Assembly: GCA_035048485.1 (NCBI GenBank)
Contig: CM068580.1
Coordinates: 56,931,983 to 56,995,982 of the forward strand
DNA: 64,000 nt
Direction of reading: 5' to 3'
DNA from: Pteria penguin
Taxonomy: Eukaryota; Mollusca; Bivalvia; Pterioida; Pteriidae
Positions 46,393 through 60,899 of this stretch are shown here, in pieces. Both the position numbers and the translations under genes were made by a program. Positions within the stretch are counted from its first letter, which is position 1; each line of letters begins with the position of its first letter. The notes beneath the pieces are model-generated. The model did no database searches. It had not been told where the DNA came from and saw nothing but the letters and a program-made list of their open reading frames with translations.

Positions 46393-47004
46393 CTCTTTCT
46401 TGCAAGCAACCACCATCACTTACGTCTAGTAAAATTGGTCAAATAAGGTAAATTCCTTGTGTTCGAAATAGGTCTCACTAAAAAAAACAAACAAACAAAC
46501 AAACCAAAACAAAACAAAAAACAAAGTTTCTGAGAGAATTATCTGAAAATCGCTTTGCCCTCAGAACATCATCATTGTACTTTGAACTTGTTCTGGCTAA
46601 TTAACATATTAACTGCCATAGGCAGGCTTTTATGGGTTGCAACCATTAAACTTTAAAATTCTTTTAAGTAGTAGCTATCGGTGTATATGCTTATAAAATC
46701 AGCTTTCACATACCGACTATTTCTACGTTTTACTATATTTTCTCTTTTATTCTATACGTTGAAAAAACGCATTAGAAACAAACTAAAAAGTTTCAGTAAA
46801 CACATATTATCCAAATAGAATTGAAAATTATTTTGGTAATCCGAGCAAAATCCCAACTATTTCTTAACTGGAAAAAGTTACAATAATAGACGCAGACTTG
46901 GGTCCAACTTTTATAAGTCGTTGGCTTTCAAAATGCATGGGGTCTTGAGCCACTTTAAGAGCCCCTGTAGTTCCAGGACTGGAGTTGACAGAAAATAAGT
47001 TATA
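46393..47004. other. Intergenic, no gene seen
   Basis: A-rich runs near 46480-46520; nothing recognised. Confidence 0.4.
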
Positions 47005-47121
47005 GTTATTGAACATTCTTACGAGTGTATGCAAGTTATTTTGAAGGGGCGGTGACGAGTGCGTAGCACGAGTCTTTCCCCTTCAAAATAACTTGCATAC
47101 ACGAGTGAGATGTTCAATAAC
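47005..47121. repeat. Left inverted repeat of the Crypton-like locus
   Basis: Arms 47005-47049 and 47078-47121 pair over about 45 bp ('gcaagttattttgaagggg' with its complement), with a 28-nt loop. The motif 'ttacgagtgta' also occurs in the loop region of the right hairpin at 50022. It lies about 140 bp before the ATG of the DUF3504-like frame. Confidence 0.75.
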
Positions 47122-47257
47122 AGGCTTGTATCTTGGTCCTACCCAATCAGATTACATCACACTTGTCAATCGTCTTTCCTGCTTTTTTGTCAAGTGACCC
47201 CGCCTAGTCTCATGCGCGTCGGATTGAAGTCACATCACGTCGTCATCAGCTAGATTC

Positions 47258-47326
47258 ATGGCGTTTCAAACAATTAATTTTCAAGATTTAGATTTTCTTG
47301 AAGACGATGCGGACGATTTAACACTT
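47258..47326 (+). CDS. Crypton-like (DUF3504-type) frame, first 23 codons
   Basis: ATG at 47258 opens 'MAFQTINFQDLDFLEDDADD', then LTL, where a LINE interrupts it. The frame resumes at 49341 after the 8-bp repeat AACACTTT. The acidic start resembles the N termini of such genes. It is continuous only if the LINE is removed conceptually. Confidence 0.6.
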
Positions 47327-47327
47327 T

Positions 47328-49333
<2,006 letters not shown>

Positions 49334-49334
49334 A

Positions 49335-49862
49335 ACACTTTCGCAAATTTGCGAGGAAATAGAAAAAGAGCAAGAAGTTTTCGATAATTTTCAAGGCATA
49401 ACTCTTAGCCAAACAGTCAGGGACTACGAGTGCGAGTTCGAAACTGACGTCAGTGACGACGAAATCCTGGGAAATTTTGATATTAAACTACCAGAAATCG
49501 AACAGACCGAGGAATCTAGCCGATTTGGTGATGCAGTTTCTGACGAGGAAATAAGGGTTTTAATCGAAAGCCAAGAGAATGCGAATACTAAGAAGAACAC
49601 TCGATGGGCTGCGAACATATTTGAAAAATGGCGGTTCGAGCGCAATAAACAGGGCTCGAACATTCTTCCCTTAGAACAGCTTACAACGGCAGATCTGAAC
49701 ACTAATTTGATACAATTTATAATGCGAGTAAAACGTCAAGACGGCCATGATTATCCTCCGAAATCTTTATATCTTATATCATGCGGACTTTTACGTTACC
49801 TGCGAAACCTTATTTCAACAATTGCAACGTGTCTTTCACCATTACTAAGTGAAATGAAATGA
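49335..49862 (+). CDS. Crypton-like core-binding domain, truncated frame
   Basis: Together with 47258-47326 this makes an intact frame of about 196 codons. After an acidic N-terminal region it reads 'RWAANIFEKWRFERN' from about residue 111, then 'LNTNLIQFIMRVKRQDGHDY' and 'PPKSLYLISCGLLRYLRN'. This is the pattern of the core-binding domain in DUF3504 proteins (KIAA1958, ZMYM2-4, QRICH1), descended from Crypton tyrosine recombinases. The frame then turns into unrelated residues and stops at TGA 49860. The catalytic R..HxxR..Y domain is absent. So it is a truncated copy or a DNA-binding-only derivative. AATAAA follows at 49926. Confidence 0.65.
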   Translation, partial: TLSQICEEIEKEQEVFDNFQGITLSQTVRDYECEFETDVSDDEILGNFDIKLPEIEQTEESSRFGDAVSDEEIRVLIESQENANTKKNTRWAANIFEKWRFERNKQGSNILPLEQLTTADLNTNLIQFIMRVKRQDGHDYPPKSLYLISCGLLRYLRNLISTIATCLSPLLSEMK

Positions 49863-50001
49863 AATGAAAAGTGTTGATGCGATGCCGTTCTATGTTTTTT
49901 TTAAATATGGAAAATGTTGTATTGAAATAAAATTTTGTTGAATCCTGTTTTATTTTCTCAGAACTGTGTCACTTTCCTCTGTCGTCCAGAATGTGCATTA
50001 T

Positions 50002-50047
50002 AATAGGAAGTTATTGTACAGTTACGAGTGTACAATAACTTCCTATT
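50002..50047. repeat. Right hairpin of the Crypton-like locus
   Basis: Perfect 19-bp arms ('aataggaagttattgtaca' and complement) with an 8-nt loop. 'ggaagttatt' occurs again at 50051. It lies 140 bp after the stop codon and shares 'ttacgagtgta' with the left repeat. Confidence 0.8.
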
Positions 50048-50059
50048 CTTGGAAGTTAT

Positions 50060-50920
50060 TGCATGGAGTAGGCGTATCCTATTACAAGGTATTGAGAATT
50101 GTTGAACTGGCAATCACAATAGAGACACGCTGAAACCATGATACAATGTTCCTAGTTTTGATTTAACGAGAAATCTCTAAAGATTGTATGGTCGGATATT
50201 GTTTATTTGAAATTTTGAGAGAGAAAAAATCATGCTACATTGAAATGCAGATAACACTGACCTGAAAACAAAAAGTCTATATCAAAGAATTCTCACATGT
50301 ACAGCATCACGTCTCAAATTTCTCTTCAATCTAGAAGTTCACAAGACTACTGACGGACAGAAATTTTTAGCAATCCGAGCAAAAGATGAAATATTCTTAC
50401 CAAATGATCCCACTTTCCGGAATCTGAACTTCATTCTGAATTCTATTATCAACTAAGTCATTTTGAAACATAATGTAGAACGAAGATGAGATACCAGAAA
50501 GTTCAAGGTTTTCCATAAGTCATGGAACATTCTTCTAAATTGTATCATTATATCACAAAGTTAACCAGAACCATGGCTTTGAGTTGGTACTGTTCGACAT
50601 CAGAAGTAGAATATGTCAAATATGTCCGTAAGTGTTATGTAATGGAGGGAAGCGTAACACCGAGAGGTAAACCAAGCACCTTTGCCGTCTTGACCAGCAC
50701 ACCTTGCCGTGCATCTGACCTGACCGGACATTAGACCAAAATACAATCACAAGAATCAATCAAAAATATCTGTAACAAAGGCTTTAGTAGAAAACTTAAA
50801 TGAAATTTGGTAAGGATAAACAAGACAACATACCATGTTGACAAACTTTCGTCAAATAATTCTGATACAAGTAACACGAACGGGTCTGAATAAATAACTA
50901 AAACCGAAATCGCACACGCG
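50060..50920. other. Intergenic, no gene seen
   Basis: A short ORF at 50522-50734 lacks protein-like composition. Nothing recognised. Confidence 0.4.
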
Positions 50921-50923
50921 CAA

Positions 50924-50924
<1 letters not shown>

Positions 50925-50994
<70 letters not shown>
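50925..50994. repeat. (AC)n microsatellite
   Basis: About 35 AC units with one CT interruption. Confidence 0.95.
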
Positions 50995-50995
<1 letters not shown>

Positions 50996-50998
<3 letters not shown>

Positions 50999-52411
50999 GG
51001 CAAATTTTACTGTAACAAACTTTGTGTGATAAAAATGTAGATCCAGCATTGACGCTCACAAGCAGTTATTTTAGACTGGATAAAGGGAATATAACTTAAT
51101 TTTTATAAAAGTGATTCACGTTTCTGATATGATTTATGTAAGTTTTTCATTGAAGAGTACAATAGTATGTTTGAACCTCGAATAACCATATATCTAACTT
51201 AACAGGCTATTCACCCTTCCACAAAACGCAAGTTTTTATTGTGATGACGTCATCTGAGGTCCGACAAAACTCCGACAAACAATGCATTTGTTTATGACGT
51301 CATATATAGAACTATTAAAAAGAACTGACAGTCACGTTCTTTTACGAACCATGGAAAGGTGAATTTTTCCTATTTGATTTTGTGTATTCATGACGTATCC
51401 ATGGCGTCATCTACGCTGAAAGTAAAAGTTTCATGCTTAAAAACGATGTAATTATTTTTAGAAATTCATTACAAAGTCTGTTTTCAAAGTTTAATGTTTC
51501 ATCAATGTATTATAAAATCTCGTATGCACAGATTAATGATCAACATTACGTATTTTGATTGGATTACTTTGTCAATATTTACATGTGTACAAGACTATAC
51601 AAAAATTTTTACAAAATGGATTGATATATGCCTCCAATATGCATGTGTTTTTCACAATAATTTTGTCAGGTATCTGAAACTTATCTGATACCCCGAAATC
51701 CCTCTAGACGTTTTATTACATACAAAAAAAAATCCACGGTCTCCATAAACAAAAGCTTCTGTATAATCACTTTAAACTAGCTTCGTGTAGTGTTAAAAGG
51801 GAAAATTGCAATTAATTTGGAATTAGATAGCTTTGAATCAAACAATATTTATTGATCATCTAATGAATCATTTACCCATTACATTTGGTAACAAGGCGTC
51901 ATGAACCATTGGGCTCTTTGTGATAACTGCAGGTCCTAGTTCACAGCCAATAGAAATCGATTTTGTTACATCCGGCTTCCGGGCTGAAGATCATAAAATG
52001 ATTCCGATTTTTCACTTGTCGTCTGCATTTGACATGCATCACGTGATTAACAAGTTTCCTTTTCCAATCATTCTATTGTGAAGAAATAAGCTGCGAAGCC
52101 TATTATGTGAGATTTTATATCGAAATCAGTTCGTTTTTATATTTGGATTACTCTGTTTTCCTTTTGTGAGGAATTGAGAGTCTTTTAGAACAATTTTGTT
52201 AAAGACGTTCATTTTCCATCTGATATCGGACATAAAATTGAGTCTTCGTTCACTTTAAAGAAAATAAGACAAAACATAGGAATATAAGTACTCCTGAAGA
52301 TATGTCTTGATCTAACTCACAGAATTGATTTCATTGGAACATTTACAAAACGGGTCGTGATGTTTGATGTTAATAGATATTTGCTGAAGGTTTCATAGTC
52401 GAGACGTAGTC
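50996..52411. other. Upstream region of the small ORF
   Basis: Contains two TGACGTCA palindromes at 51245-51252 and 51295-51302 and AT-rich DNA. A CCAAT motif lies near 52064. No exon recognised. Confidence 0.4.
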
Positions 52412-52846
52412 ATGGACACTAGGAAAAGTAAAGCGGGTACAAATAAATTGCCAGTTATTCGTACAAACCAACAACAGAAAATTGTTCAAGATGCCAAACC
52501 GAAAGTGAAATTATCATCCATGAAATCAACATATCATCTGAAAAGCAAGAAGAAATCAGAAACAACAACGGAGGAACTAGTAAAATTTTCGCTACCTTGT
52601 AGAAGAAATTGTTGCCATTGTGCTTTTTCGTCATGTTTGGGTCCTGTGAAGGTAATCTTCTCAAAAGTAAAGGAAGACGATGGTGAAAGCGTCGCAGGGG
52701 CAGGCGACAAGGATGTCATAGGTGCAAGAATAGTGCGTCCAAAATACAGAGAGGATGTTAGAGCAAGAAAATTAGGACCTACGTGCAAAGATTCATTAGT
52801 AACGAAACATACCATGAAACAGGACAAGTTATTAAAACGGCGATGA
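52412..52846 (+). CDS. Small lysine-rich hypothetical protein, 144 codons
   Basis: Single open frame from ATG (context TCATGG, purine at +4) to TGA. The product is basic and soluble: 'MDTRKSKAGTNKLPVIRTNQ', a cysteine-rich centre 'PCRRNCCHCAFSSCLGPVKV', and a basic end 'MKQDKLLKRR'. No signal peptide or membrane helix. I recognise no family; the CxxNCCHC cluster could bind metal. A potential donor (GAAG|GTAATC at 52650) lies in the middle, so splicing could change the model. A minus-strand frame overlaps (52534-52956) but looks less protein-like. Confidence 0.45.
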   Translation: MDTRKSKAGTNKLPVIRTNQQQKIVQDAKPKVKLSSMKSTYHLKSKKKSETTTEELVKFSLPCRRNCCHCAFSSCLGPVKVIFSKVKEDDGESVAGAGDKDVIGARIVRPKYREDVRARKLGPTCKDSLVTKHTMKQDKLLKRR

Positions 52847-52849
52847 TCA

Positions 52850-53757
52850 CCGATTGGTGATTGTATTTTGTGGATCTCAGAATACGAATAACTAAGATAA
52901 GATATGTTGTAATTGTTACACATTTGACTGAAACAGCATCTGATTTCTGTTATCATCCGTGACTAGCGCGATTTTCTTCGTTTTTACCCTGTAGTTTACA
53001 TTGGCAAGTATCTTTCTATTAAATTTTATGCTTCATTTGAATTATCTTCTCTTATAATCATACAACTGGGAGCTGGAGCATGACCTAAAATGTATATGAC
53101 GTAGGACCCGCGGCAAAATAAAAAGGAAATCAGTGTCAATTAACATTCTGACGACACTAAAATGATTTATAATCTGTCAAAATTACATCAAAAGTACTTA
53201 TTCTGAAACATTCTATATTAAATGGGACAAGTTATCTTGTCTATCACAATAACCTAAGCTTCATTTATTGAAGTTGCGAAAAATTTATGTATATGATACG
53301 AGGCTAAGTATATATCAAACATCTGGTACACACGCGCTCAAAGGATTCGGATAGTCAAGAAAAACTTAAAAGCTAAGTGGCTCCTTCTTTGATGAATTCT
53401 AAACATATGGCTAAACTTCGCGATTTTAATGCGAAAACAGACACATATACGAAGAATTTTTCAATTTACTATGAAAAATCTGACACTACAGCAAAATCTT
53501 TTGTATGTCAACAATAATAGAAACGAGCAAAGGGTAGGAAATTCAACTTCAAAATGAGGTTTTTGTAAAGATCTTCCAATCTTCTTCTGTATAAAATTTC
53601 AAAAGATTTCATTTTATACTTTAAGAAGGGATACTCTTTGTGACCATAAGAATTAGAACAAAAATTCTTTGATGGCAGTGCTTTCATCTGACAAGAGCTA
53701 AATAAAAAAATATCATATATTTTCTTGTCCAAGTTTTATCAAAATAAGCAAATCTGT
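52850..53757. other. Intergenic, no gene seen
   Basis: AT-rich, no exon or repeat recognised. Confidence 0.4.
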
Positions 53758-54240
53758 AATTGAACAAGAGCTATCAGAAGGCAACATAGCTCGCCGATGA
53801 GACATTGTCAAAGGAAAGCATGTCTTTTCAATGTTTTCTTAATGCACGGTCATGCTCGCAAGGTCAAACATTTTGGTACAGACAGAAAGGCCTGGCCATG
53901 AACACAAATGTGATATATGATAGCTCTACCCCCAGCAGTTGATAAGTTATGGGCAAGGTTAAAGTTTTTGGAAAGTAGGTCAAACGTCAAGGCCAATGTT
54001 GCAGGGTTAAAATGATGGTACCAATATTAACTTTGGTCTTGTCACGCGGAATGTACATGTCAATTTATGAAAGCCTTTTGTTTAATAGTTTTGAAGGCTA
54101 CGGCTATGACATTTGCTCTCCGGACATTCAGTCATCCCGGCGAGCTAAAACAGACGAAGTATGACGAAAATTTTTCGGACGACGGACACCAATTGATGAC
54201 AAAAATTCATAAGGCCTTCGGGCAGGTTAAGTCAAAGTGA
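53758..54240 (+). repeat. Dispersed repeat family C
   Basis: Matches 40428-40850: 'caagagctatcagaaggcaa', 'agtttttggaaagtaggtc', 'gctctccggacattcag', 'ggcgagctaaaa'. It has 'agctcgccg' and 'cggcgagct' as inverted ends. A further piece, 'tttttcggacgacggacacc', follows. Confidence 0.65.
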
Positions 54241-56635
54241 AGTCCAGTTATTTACGATGTTATGTGTCGATCTTCTGTCGGATTTTTTATTTTTATCATT
54301 TCAACGTATTTGCAAACTATTAACAAATATTAATAGTAAATGTCAACAGTTAGTAAAGGTTAAAATATCCTTACGGTATTTCTTCAAATCAACCGCTTCA
54401 CAAAAAATGTAGATGTGTTAATGTAAAAACAGGACATAGTTTGAAAACTTAAGTTAATTTCAATCGATTTTATAGTGATGATATTAGAAGAAAAACTTCA
54501 GAACAGAATAATAAAAAATTATACAAAAAAGATGCCCAATTGGGGCTATATCGCTTCTCTATAAGCACCTTGAAGGAACGATTGAAAATTTTATAAAGAA
54601 TCCCTCTTCACAAAATTTTATTGTAAAATTGAACCAAAAATAACACCAAATCATTCTGAAAAAATCATATGTTACGATATGTTACATGAAAATGTACAAA
54701 AAGTTTTAACATCAGAATGAAAAAGTATCAAAAAGTATTTAAACTTGATTCGAAATAGAACCCAGATCAACACCTTTTAAAACGCTCTCCTAGGTCATTG
54801 CGATGCATGCAGTTTGATGATCTAGATAGCCTACTGAAAAAAAAGTTTGTCAGAGAAGGGTTTATATAATATTTTTGTACTAGTATATTGCACGACCCTA
54901 GATCCACCAGTCTAGCCAAAAAGTAACAATATTCGTGGGGGATCTTGAGTACTTTATAACTATCAAGTTTCATCAGAATCTTTCTAGTTCTGAAACGTTC
55001 TGAAACAGAAGTCCATCAAATCTTCTTATTACTTACTAATAGCATCTCTACGAAATTGTAAAAAAAATCCTTATTATTATAAAGTTCCCTCCTGGGCTTA
55101 TGTCGTCCTGCTTTGGATCCACCCCTTGACGGATCCTACAACCCCCCCCCCAAAAAAGAACAACAACAACAAAACAAAGCAAACAAACGAACAAAACCAA
55201 AACAAAACAAAAATTTGTGGGCGCCTTTAGTACTTCATCCCAAAATTTGGTGAGGTTGAAAATGGGAAAAGTGTACGGAAAAGCTGACCGAGATTTCGGC
55301 TCATCCGCACAATAGTGTCCAAAATTTCCACAAATCCTTTTTCAAGTTTCTACGCTTTCGAGAAACAAATGTCAGAGTCATCCATTTGATGAAAGTGTAT
55401 GTTTGTATGTCTATAGTTATATATATATTATTGACTGATAGTGTGTAATGTATGTCTTAATATTTCTAATCTACAGCATAAACTGACAAAAGGCCCCAAA
55501 CATATACGCTGTTATACGCTGACAGTGACCATGGATACGACCTTGATTAAGGTCATAAAATAAACAACCATTTATCATCGGCAACAATTGTGACGTGCTA
55601 TGTGTGAAGTATTATTAAAATAGATAGGAATTACAGTTCGAAAAGGTTTTTGATGAAACGAAGTCTTGCGACCTTAACCTTGACTTTTTAAGCCTGAAAG
55701 CAAGATGGAATCTCCTTAGGGTATGGGTATTCTTTATGTCAATTATCTCTAAAATGAAAAAAACAATCGAGTTGCATGTACAATCTGAAAACTTATGGTA
55801 AACTAATTTCTGACAGTCACAACTCTGGCAAAAGTAGGTCTATCGGGTAATATGTGGAATCGGCCCGAAACGGTCAACTGCAAATGAAATTCAAATTCGT
55901 TCTGTAACTGTTGGTAAAAAAGAAGTGTAACATGTTTCAGTCTAGTATCTCAAACGATTTGTTATAAAAGTGAAAGGAAATTAATTTCAAGCAAAGAACT
56001 GTTACTTCAGCACGTGTTCATCAACCGCCACAAAAATTAAACTCCTTCCGTAGTTGTAGGTAATAAATATGTCTACCAGCTTTCATTGCTGTATCTTATA
56101 TTAGTGTGTCAAAAAGTCTGGAAAACAAATCATACTAAGTGACCTTATTCTACAAAACTAGGTCAACTTCGAACAAAATTCAATGTCAGTCTTTGGTAAT
56201 GAAGAAGAAGTTTCAGTCAAATAACGCAGGGGATGTGTGAAAAAAGTCTGAAAAACTTATAGGTATACAGACAGGCAGACAGACAACTTCATTCAATGAC
56301 TTCCCTTATCATTTTTGTTGCAAGTAGACCACTAATTACAGAATGGAATGCCATACCATCATAGCGAGTCTCCCCCCTTCCACTTTATAAAGTACTGATC
56401 TTTGTCTTTTTCACCATAAATTCAATGGCATAAATATTAAACATAAACATGTAATACTACGTTATATCAAAGAGCTGACTTAATTGGTAAACTGATCCAT
56501 TGCTTAGCTATGATCCAGGATGGATTTTCAGATTCTGATTGTACTAGGTTTAAAAGGCCTACCTGTACCACTTTCATGTCACAATATGGCTGCAAAATGT
56601 CAATAGCTATGTAAAACATCAATTAAAAGGAATAT
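54241..56635. other. Intergenic, old dispersed repeats
   Basis: Stretches such as 54470-55070 and 55480-56290 have the flavour of old interspersed repeats (for example 'gaccttaaccttgactttt'), but no second copy in the window proves it. No exon seen. Confidence 0.35.
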
Positions 56636-56790
56636 TACCTCAGCAACTTTGGTTAAGCACTTGGCATGTGGCGCCGACGATCAGGGTTCAATTTTCGAAT
56701 TCTGCCACTATGTTTAAGAGGTTGGTTACCTCCTGCTTCCATGTCACAATATAACTGAAAAATTGTTGAAAGCAACATTAAAGCACTAAC
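56636..56790. mobile_element. tRNA-like SINE remnant, third type
   Basis: 'tttggttaagcacttggcat' and 'cagggttcaattttcgaat' look like tRNA A and B regions. The following 'cttccatgtcacaatat' also occurs at 56573 ('ctttcatgtcacaatatg'). Confidence 0.4.
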
Positions 56791-57505
56791 ACACAACCAA
56801 CATATACACAAACACAATGGTACACAAACATAAAGCAGAATGATGTTGCATGGAAATAACAAGACCAAAATACTTAACTGAGCAGATATGAGAAATCAAA
56901 TATTTATTCAAAATTTTGTAAATGTATGTAAAGAAAAACCGATCACAATAATCTGAAAAGCACAAAATTGTCAATAGTTGAAAACATCAAGTGTTGTATC
57001 TTAATTGAAAATAAAACAATTTTACTTATAATACTATGTAACATGCACTTTTATTTATATGCTGATTACTTCAATGCTAGAGTATTTTCAATTCTTAAAG
57101 CTATTACAATAAATAAATGTAAAATGTCTAATGTATTAACATAAGAAAACAGGTACTACTAAACAAAATCAATATTCAATTATCAAATTTCTTAAATGTT
57201 TTATCATTATTATACATATATGTCTACTTTTGTTACCTAAAAGAAAAACTGTACAATTCTGAACCATATTTCAATGTCTAGGTTCATGTACTTCAAATCC
57301 ATGATTAATGATTTCAACGTGCATGTACTGAACGTTTATCCAATATGTTACTAATACTAAATACTGCTAGCTCTATACAAAATAACTATGACAGACACAT
57401 CCATAACACAAAGGTATCAGCAGAATAAATGTTCCTGAATTTACTCCTGACCTGAAGCCACGATTTTATTATCATACTGCATTGACAACACCATGGTCAA
57501 TATAC
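56791..57505. other. Intergenic, no gene seen
   Basis: AT-rich; nothing recognised. Confidence 0.4.
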
Positions 57506-57510
57506 TCAAG

Positions 57511-57587
57511 GTGGCCGTTTCACAAAGAATCATACGTACAATATTTTAGGTAAAATATCATATGTATGATTCTTTGTGAAACGGCCC
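57511..57587. repeat. Hairpin 1, about 34-bp arms
   Basis: 'ggccgtttcacaaagaatca' is followed after a short turn by its complement ('tgattctttgtgaaacggcc'). Near perfect, non-coding. Could be a tiny MITE or a small-RNA precursor. Confidence 0.85.
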
Positions 57588-57772
57588 ATTGTTCTCTGCC
57601 GAAGCTAAGACGCAGAAGACCACCCATGATATTTATAGTAATAAGGAATATGTGAACTGTTATACAGACTGTCTTTCCTCTAAATGTCTGATATTGCACC
57701 TGTTGGAGAACCTTTTTCATTATGATAATGTGGTATATAAATGACCTGTCACTGACTGACTGAATTGTTACC

Positions 57773-57850
57773 ATCTTCATAACGTCAAGGTTTGAGATTA
57801 CACTAGTGAAGTATAGTGTAATCTCAAACCTTGACACTATGAAGATGAAT
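57773..57850. repeat. Hairpin 2, about 34-bp arms
   Basis: 'gtcaaggtttgagattacac' pairs with 'gtgtaatctcaaaccttgac'. The outer 'catcttcata' pairs with 'tatgaagatg'. Loop of about 9 nt. Confidence 0.9.
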
Positions 57851-58747
57851 TGTTACATGAAAAATGAAACTACAATTGGTAGGTGTATATGTAGTACTTA
57901 AAACAGATATTGCGATATCTTAATTTGTCTTGAAATTAGACACTGAAACAGCAAGAAGATATCAATAATGGAGAACATTAGCTCATTGCTTGTGTGACAT
58001 AACAGACACGTCAACTTCAATCTTCTTTAAACTACATGAATATAGGTGTGACATAAGTTTTCATTTATTACTTATACCAAAAAATAAAAAAGTGCTACAA
58101 AGATATACAACAAATGCTGAGAAATATTTCTCAATAATTCTCAAAATCTAATTCATTTTACAAATACAATAAAGTATTGATTGAAACATGTGACAAAATG
58201 GGGCATATATGCCACTTCTGCCGTTTTACAACAAAACCATGATGTGGCAAAACAATTATTTACATTAAACAACAGAATTATTTGATAAATATAGACAACT
58301 TAAACTATGTTAAACAACTGAACAAAAAATGTAGGACAAAATGAAAACTCTCTATAAATAGGTATACTCAAAGCATGCATACTATGATCATGATGTTCAG
58401 AAACTGTTCTGATCAAATCTATAGAAATTTTTACAATAAAAGACTAGAACAAATGATATTAACATTAATAACAACAACATCAACAAAATAAAGATACTTG
58501 ATTAACTACATGATTATTTCTTCATAAAATCTAATTTTCTTGGAAACTTGCATTACTTACTTTATTTTCTTGTTATTTCAGCTACCGGTATGCTTGAGTA
58601 TGTTTCAGTAACAAAACTAAATTTGTATATTTATATGTACATTTATAATAGATTTGCAGGTACTTTTCGACATATATTTATTATTTAACAAATTTATGTT
58701 TGTAAATGTCACTTTTACAAAAATAAAAGTTAACAGATAATTCTATT
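57851..58747. other. Intergenic, no gene seen
   Basis: AT-rich DNA between the hairpins. Confidence 0.4.
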
Positions 58748-58869
58748 TAAGGAATGACATTAAGAATTTATTTTTCTATGGAGGTATAGAAGTAAAACTG
58801 ATTTACAAAGTTTGTAAATCCATTTTATTTCTATACCTCCATAGAAAAATAAATCATTAAGTCATTCCT
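58748..58869. repeat. Hairpin 3, about 60-bp arms
   Basis: 'aaggaatgac' to 'gatttacaaa' pairs with 'tttgtaaatc' to 'gtcattcctt'. The middle 'ctatggaggtatagaa' is matched perfectly. There is almost no loop. Confidence 0.9.
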
Positions 58870-59399
58870 TATTATTTAATTCTTTGTTATAAAAGAAACA
58901 AAAATTTTGATGAAACTTGCAATATTTAAGGGAAAAAAAAGGGATAAAAAGAAAAGTAGTTCCCACCCATGGGCATGGCTTATGGAAATGTTGAATGATG
59001 GGCATGGCCAGTTTGTCATGTGACTTGTTTTATGACTATTGACACAGAAAAATAATTCTGATAATGCAGTTAAATAGGCCTTGCACAGTGGTTGCCTTGA
59101 AAATTCATTTATTCAACGATAGATTGTCAAAGGAAATTATGTAATATGTGAATAGTGATATGAAATTATAGCTGACATAACTTATAATTTACGTCATCTC
59201 AATATAATGAGATATAAAGATGATAAAATATATATGCTTTAATTGTCAAAGTTACAAAAACTATCACTATTTAAAAAAGACTTGATGAATATTCCATTTA
59301 TAATCATAAAACGTTTCTCATAATTATTGACAAATTGTTATCTGTGACCTTTATGCCATTTTAAAGATGGCATCCTTTTCATGTGAAAGCAGATGATAG

Positions 59400-59655
59400 A
59401 TGGATTTTTCATTTTACGTCACACCACAATAATTTCACTTATATGAAGGTATGCAATGCAAGGAAATGAACACAGCCATAGACCCATCTGAAGCCCTAAG
59501 GTATCATTTATGTACCAATGTCTATGTATCATGCCTCTCAATTTTATTACTTCATCCAAAAAAAACCCCCAAAAAACAACACACTGAAGAGCCTCTGAAG
59601 GTATTCAAACCAAGGACCTCTCATTCACATGCTACCACGTAGCTATGTTTGCCAT
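59400..59655 (-). mobile_element. tRNA-derived SINE, very decayed
   Basis: 'tacgtcacaccacaataatt' with 'tcacttatat' matches the 3' core in reverse. The right end 'attcaaaccaaggacctctc' and 'gctaccacgtagcta' corresponds to a degenerate tRNA head. Confidence 0.5.
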
Positions 59656-59659
59656 AAAG

Positions 59660-60654
59660 GTATCAATGTACTGATTAGCCCTGACTGGAGTCATGTAAGC
59701 GTTTTGGCTACCTTGGGATGAAAAATCCCAGGCTTCTGAATAAATGCCAGGTACAACTTTGATTGAAATGCTATTTATGGACTATCTGTTGACAGGTAAC
59801 AATATTGAAATTTATTTAATGGGTCAGTATTTTTCATATCAAGGGTCAAGGTATTTTTCAGCAAGCACATTTTCTGCGGACTGAGGGTAAGTTCAAACAG
59901 GGTAAATTTTGAAAATGGAAAGCCACTGTGAGGTTTTTTTTTCTTTTTCATGGGATATAACAGAAACTTCAAATGGTACCCTTTTTCATAGAAACTTCTC
60001 TATTCATTAACATCTAGCCCTTTGGAAAACCAATTGCTACACTGATAACTAAAAGGAGAAGTATTGAATCGCAGGGTATCTGTGATTGGTTAATACATAT
60101 CTAAGGGATTAAATACAAATCTGTCAAATGAACTAAAGCAGAAAGGATTGACCAAAGCACATTAGAAGCCTAGCTATAGGTACGAAAACTCAATAAAACT
60201 CCTGGAGTTGTAAATACCTTACCGGGTAAAAAGATTCAGGAAAAAATGCCTTGTAAACTTTGTTCATTTACGCGATGATTTATTCAAGATACTTTTAATA
60301 GGACAACAATAAACATGCAGATTAAGAAAATTTCTGTCAATTTCTTGTCATGGTCAAAAACCAAAAACAAAAATGTTTCAATAATTAAAGTATATAAAGA
60401 TACAACTAATAGTTTAGACGGAAGATAAATTTAAGGTAGGACAGGAGAATGGAAGACAGAAAAAGAGAGAAGCAACAAGAACAATGATATAGACTGAAGA
60501 CAAATTAATAATATATGCCATATTCTATTGATATGGGTCAATATATGCAGATTTATCATATGCTGTTACGTACATACACAACATCAACTTAATAACCATA
60601 AATAATGGCAATTCAACTAATAATAAGCTGATTCCATCATTTCTGAAAACTAAA
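59660..60654. other. Probable 3' flank or 3' UTR of the minus-strand gene
   Basis: Minus-strand AATAAA at about 60281-60286 lies 370 bp after the stop of the gene at 60655 and could be its polyadenylation signal. No other feature seen. Confidence 0.4.
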
Positions 60655-60814
60655 TTAGTCCAGCTGATTACATGCCAACTCCACTATTTCTGAGATCTTT
60701 CGAATTTTGGGTTCCAGGTAAACATTTATCCATTCTTCTACAGTATTTTCATAGAACACATTCGGTAATGAGATCTGTAATCGTAAGTGAAGTTGACGCA
60801 ATGCTCCTAGTAAT
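60655..60814 (-). CDS. Last exon of an unrecognised minus-strand gene
   Basis: Acceptor CGTGTTTTAG|ATTA on the minus strand starts a 160-nt exon ending at TAA (60655-60657). It reads 'LLGALRQLHLRLQISLPNVF', 'YENTVEEWINVYLEPKIRKI', 'SEIVELACNQLD'. It joins in phase to the exon at 62668-62754 (AA+A codes Lys). Helical, amphipathic and soluble. I do not recognise the family. The continuous protein-like frame across two consensus splice sites makes it a convincing gene end. Confidence 0.65.
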
Positions 60815-60899
60815 CTAAAACACGAACAAAATATACGTAAGTAACGTCTCTCACTGCGCAGATATTTACCATAAAATTTTATTCTTTTTGATAACATGT

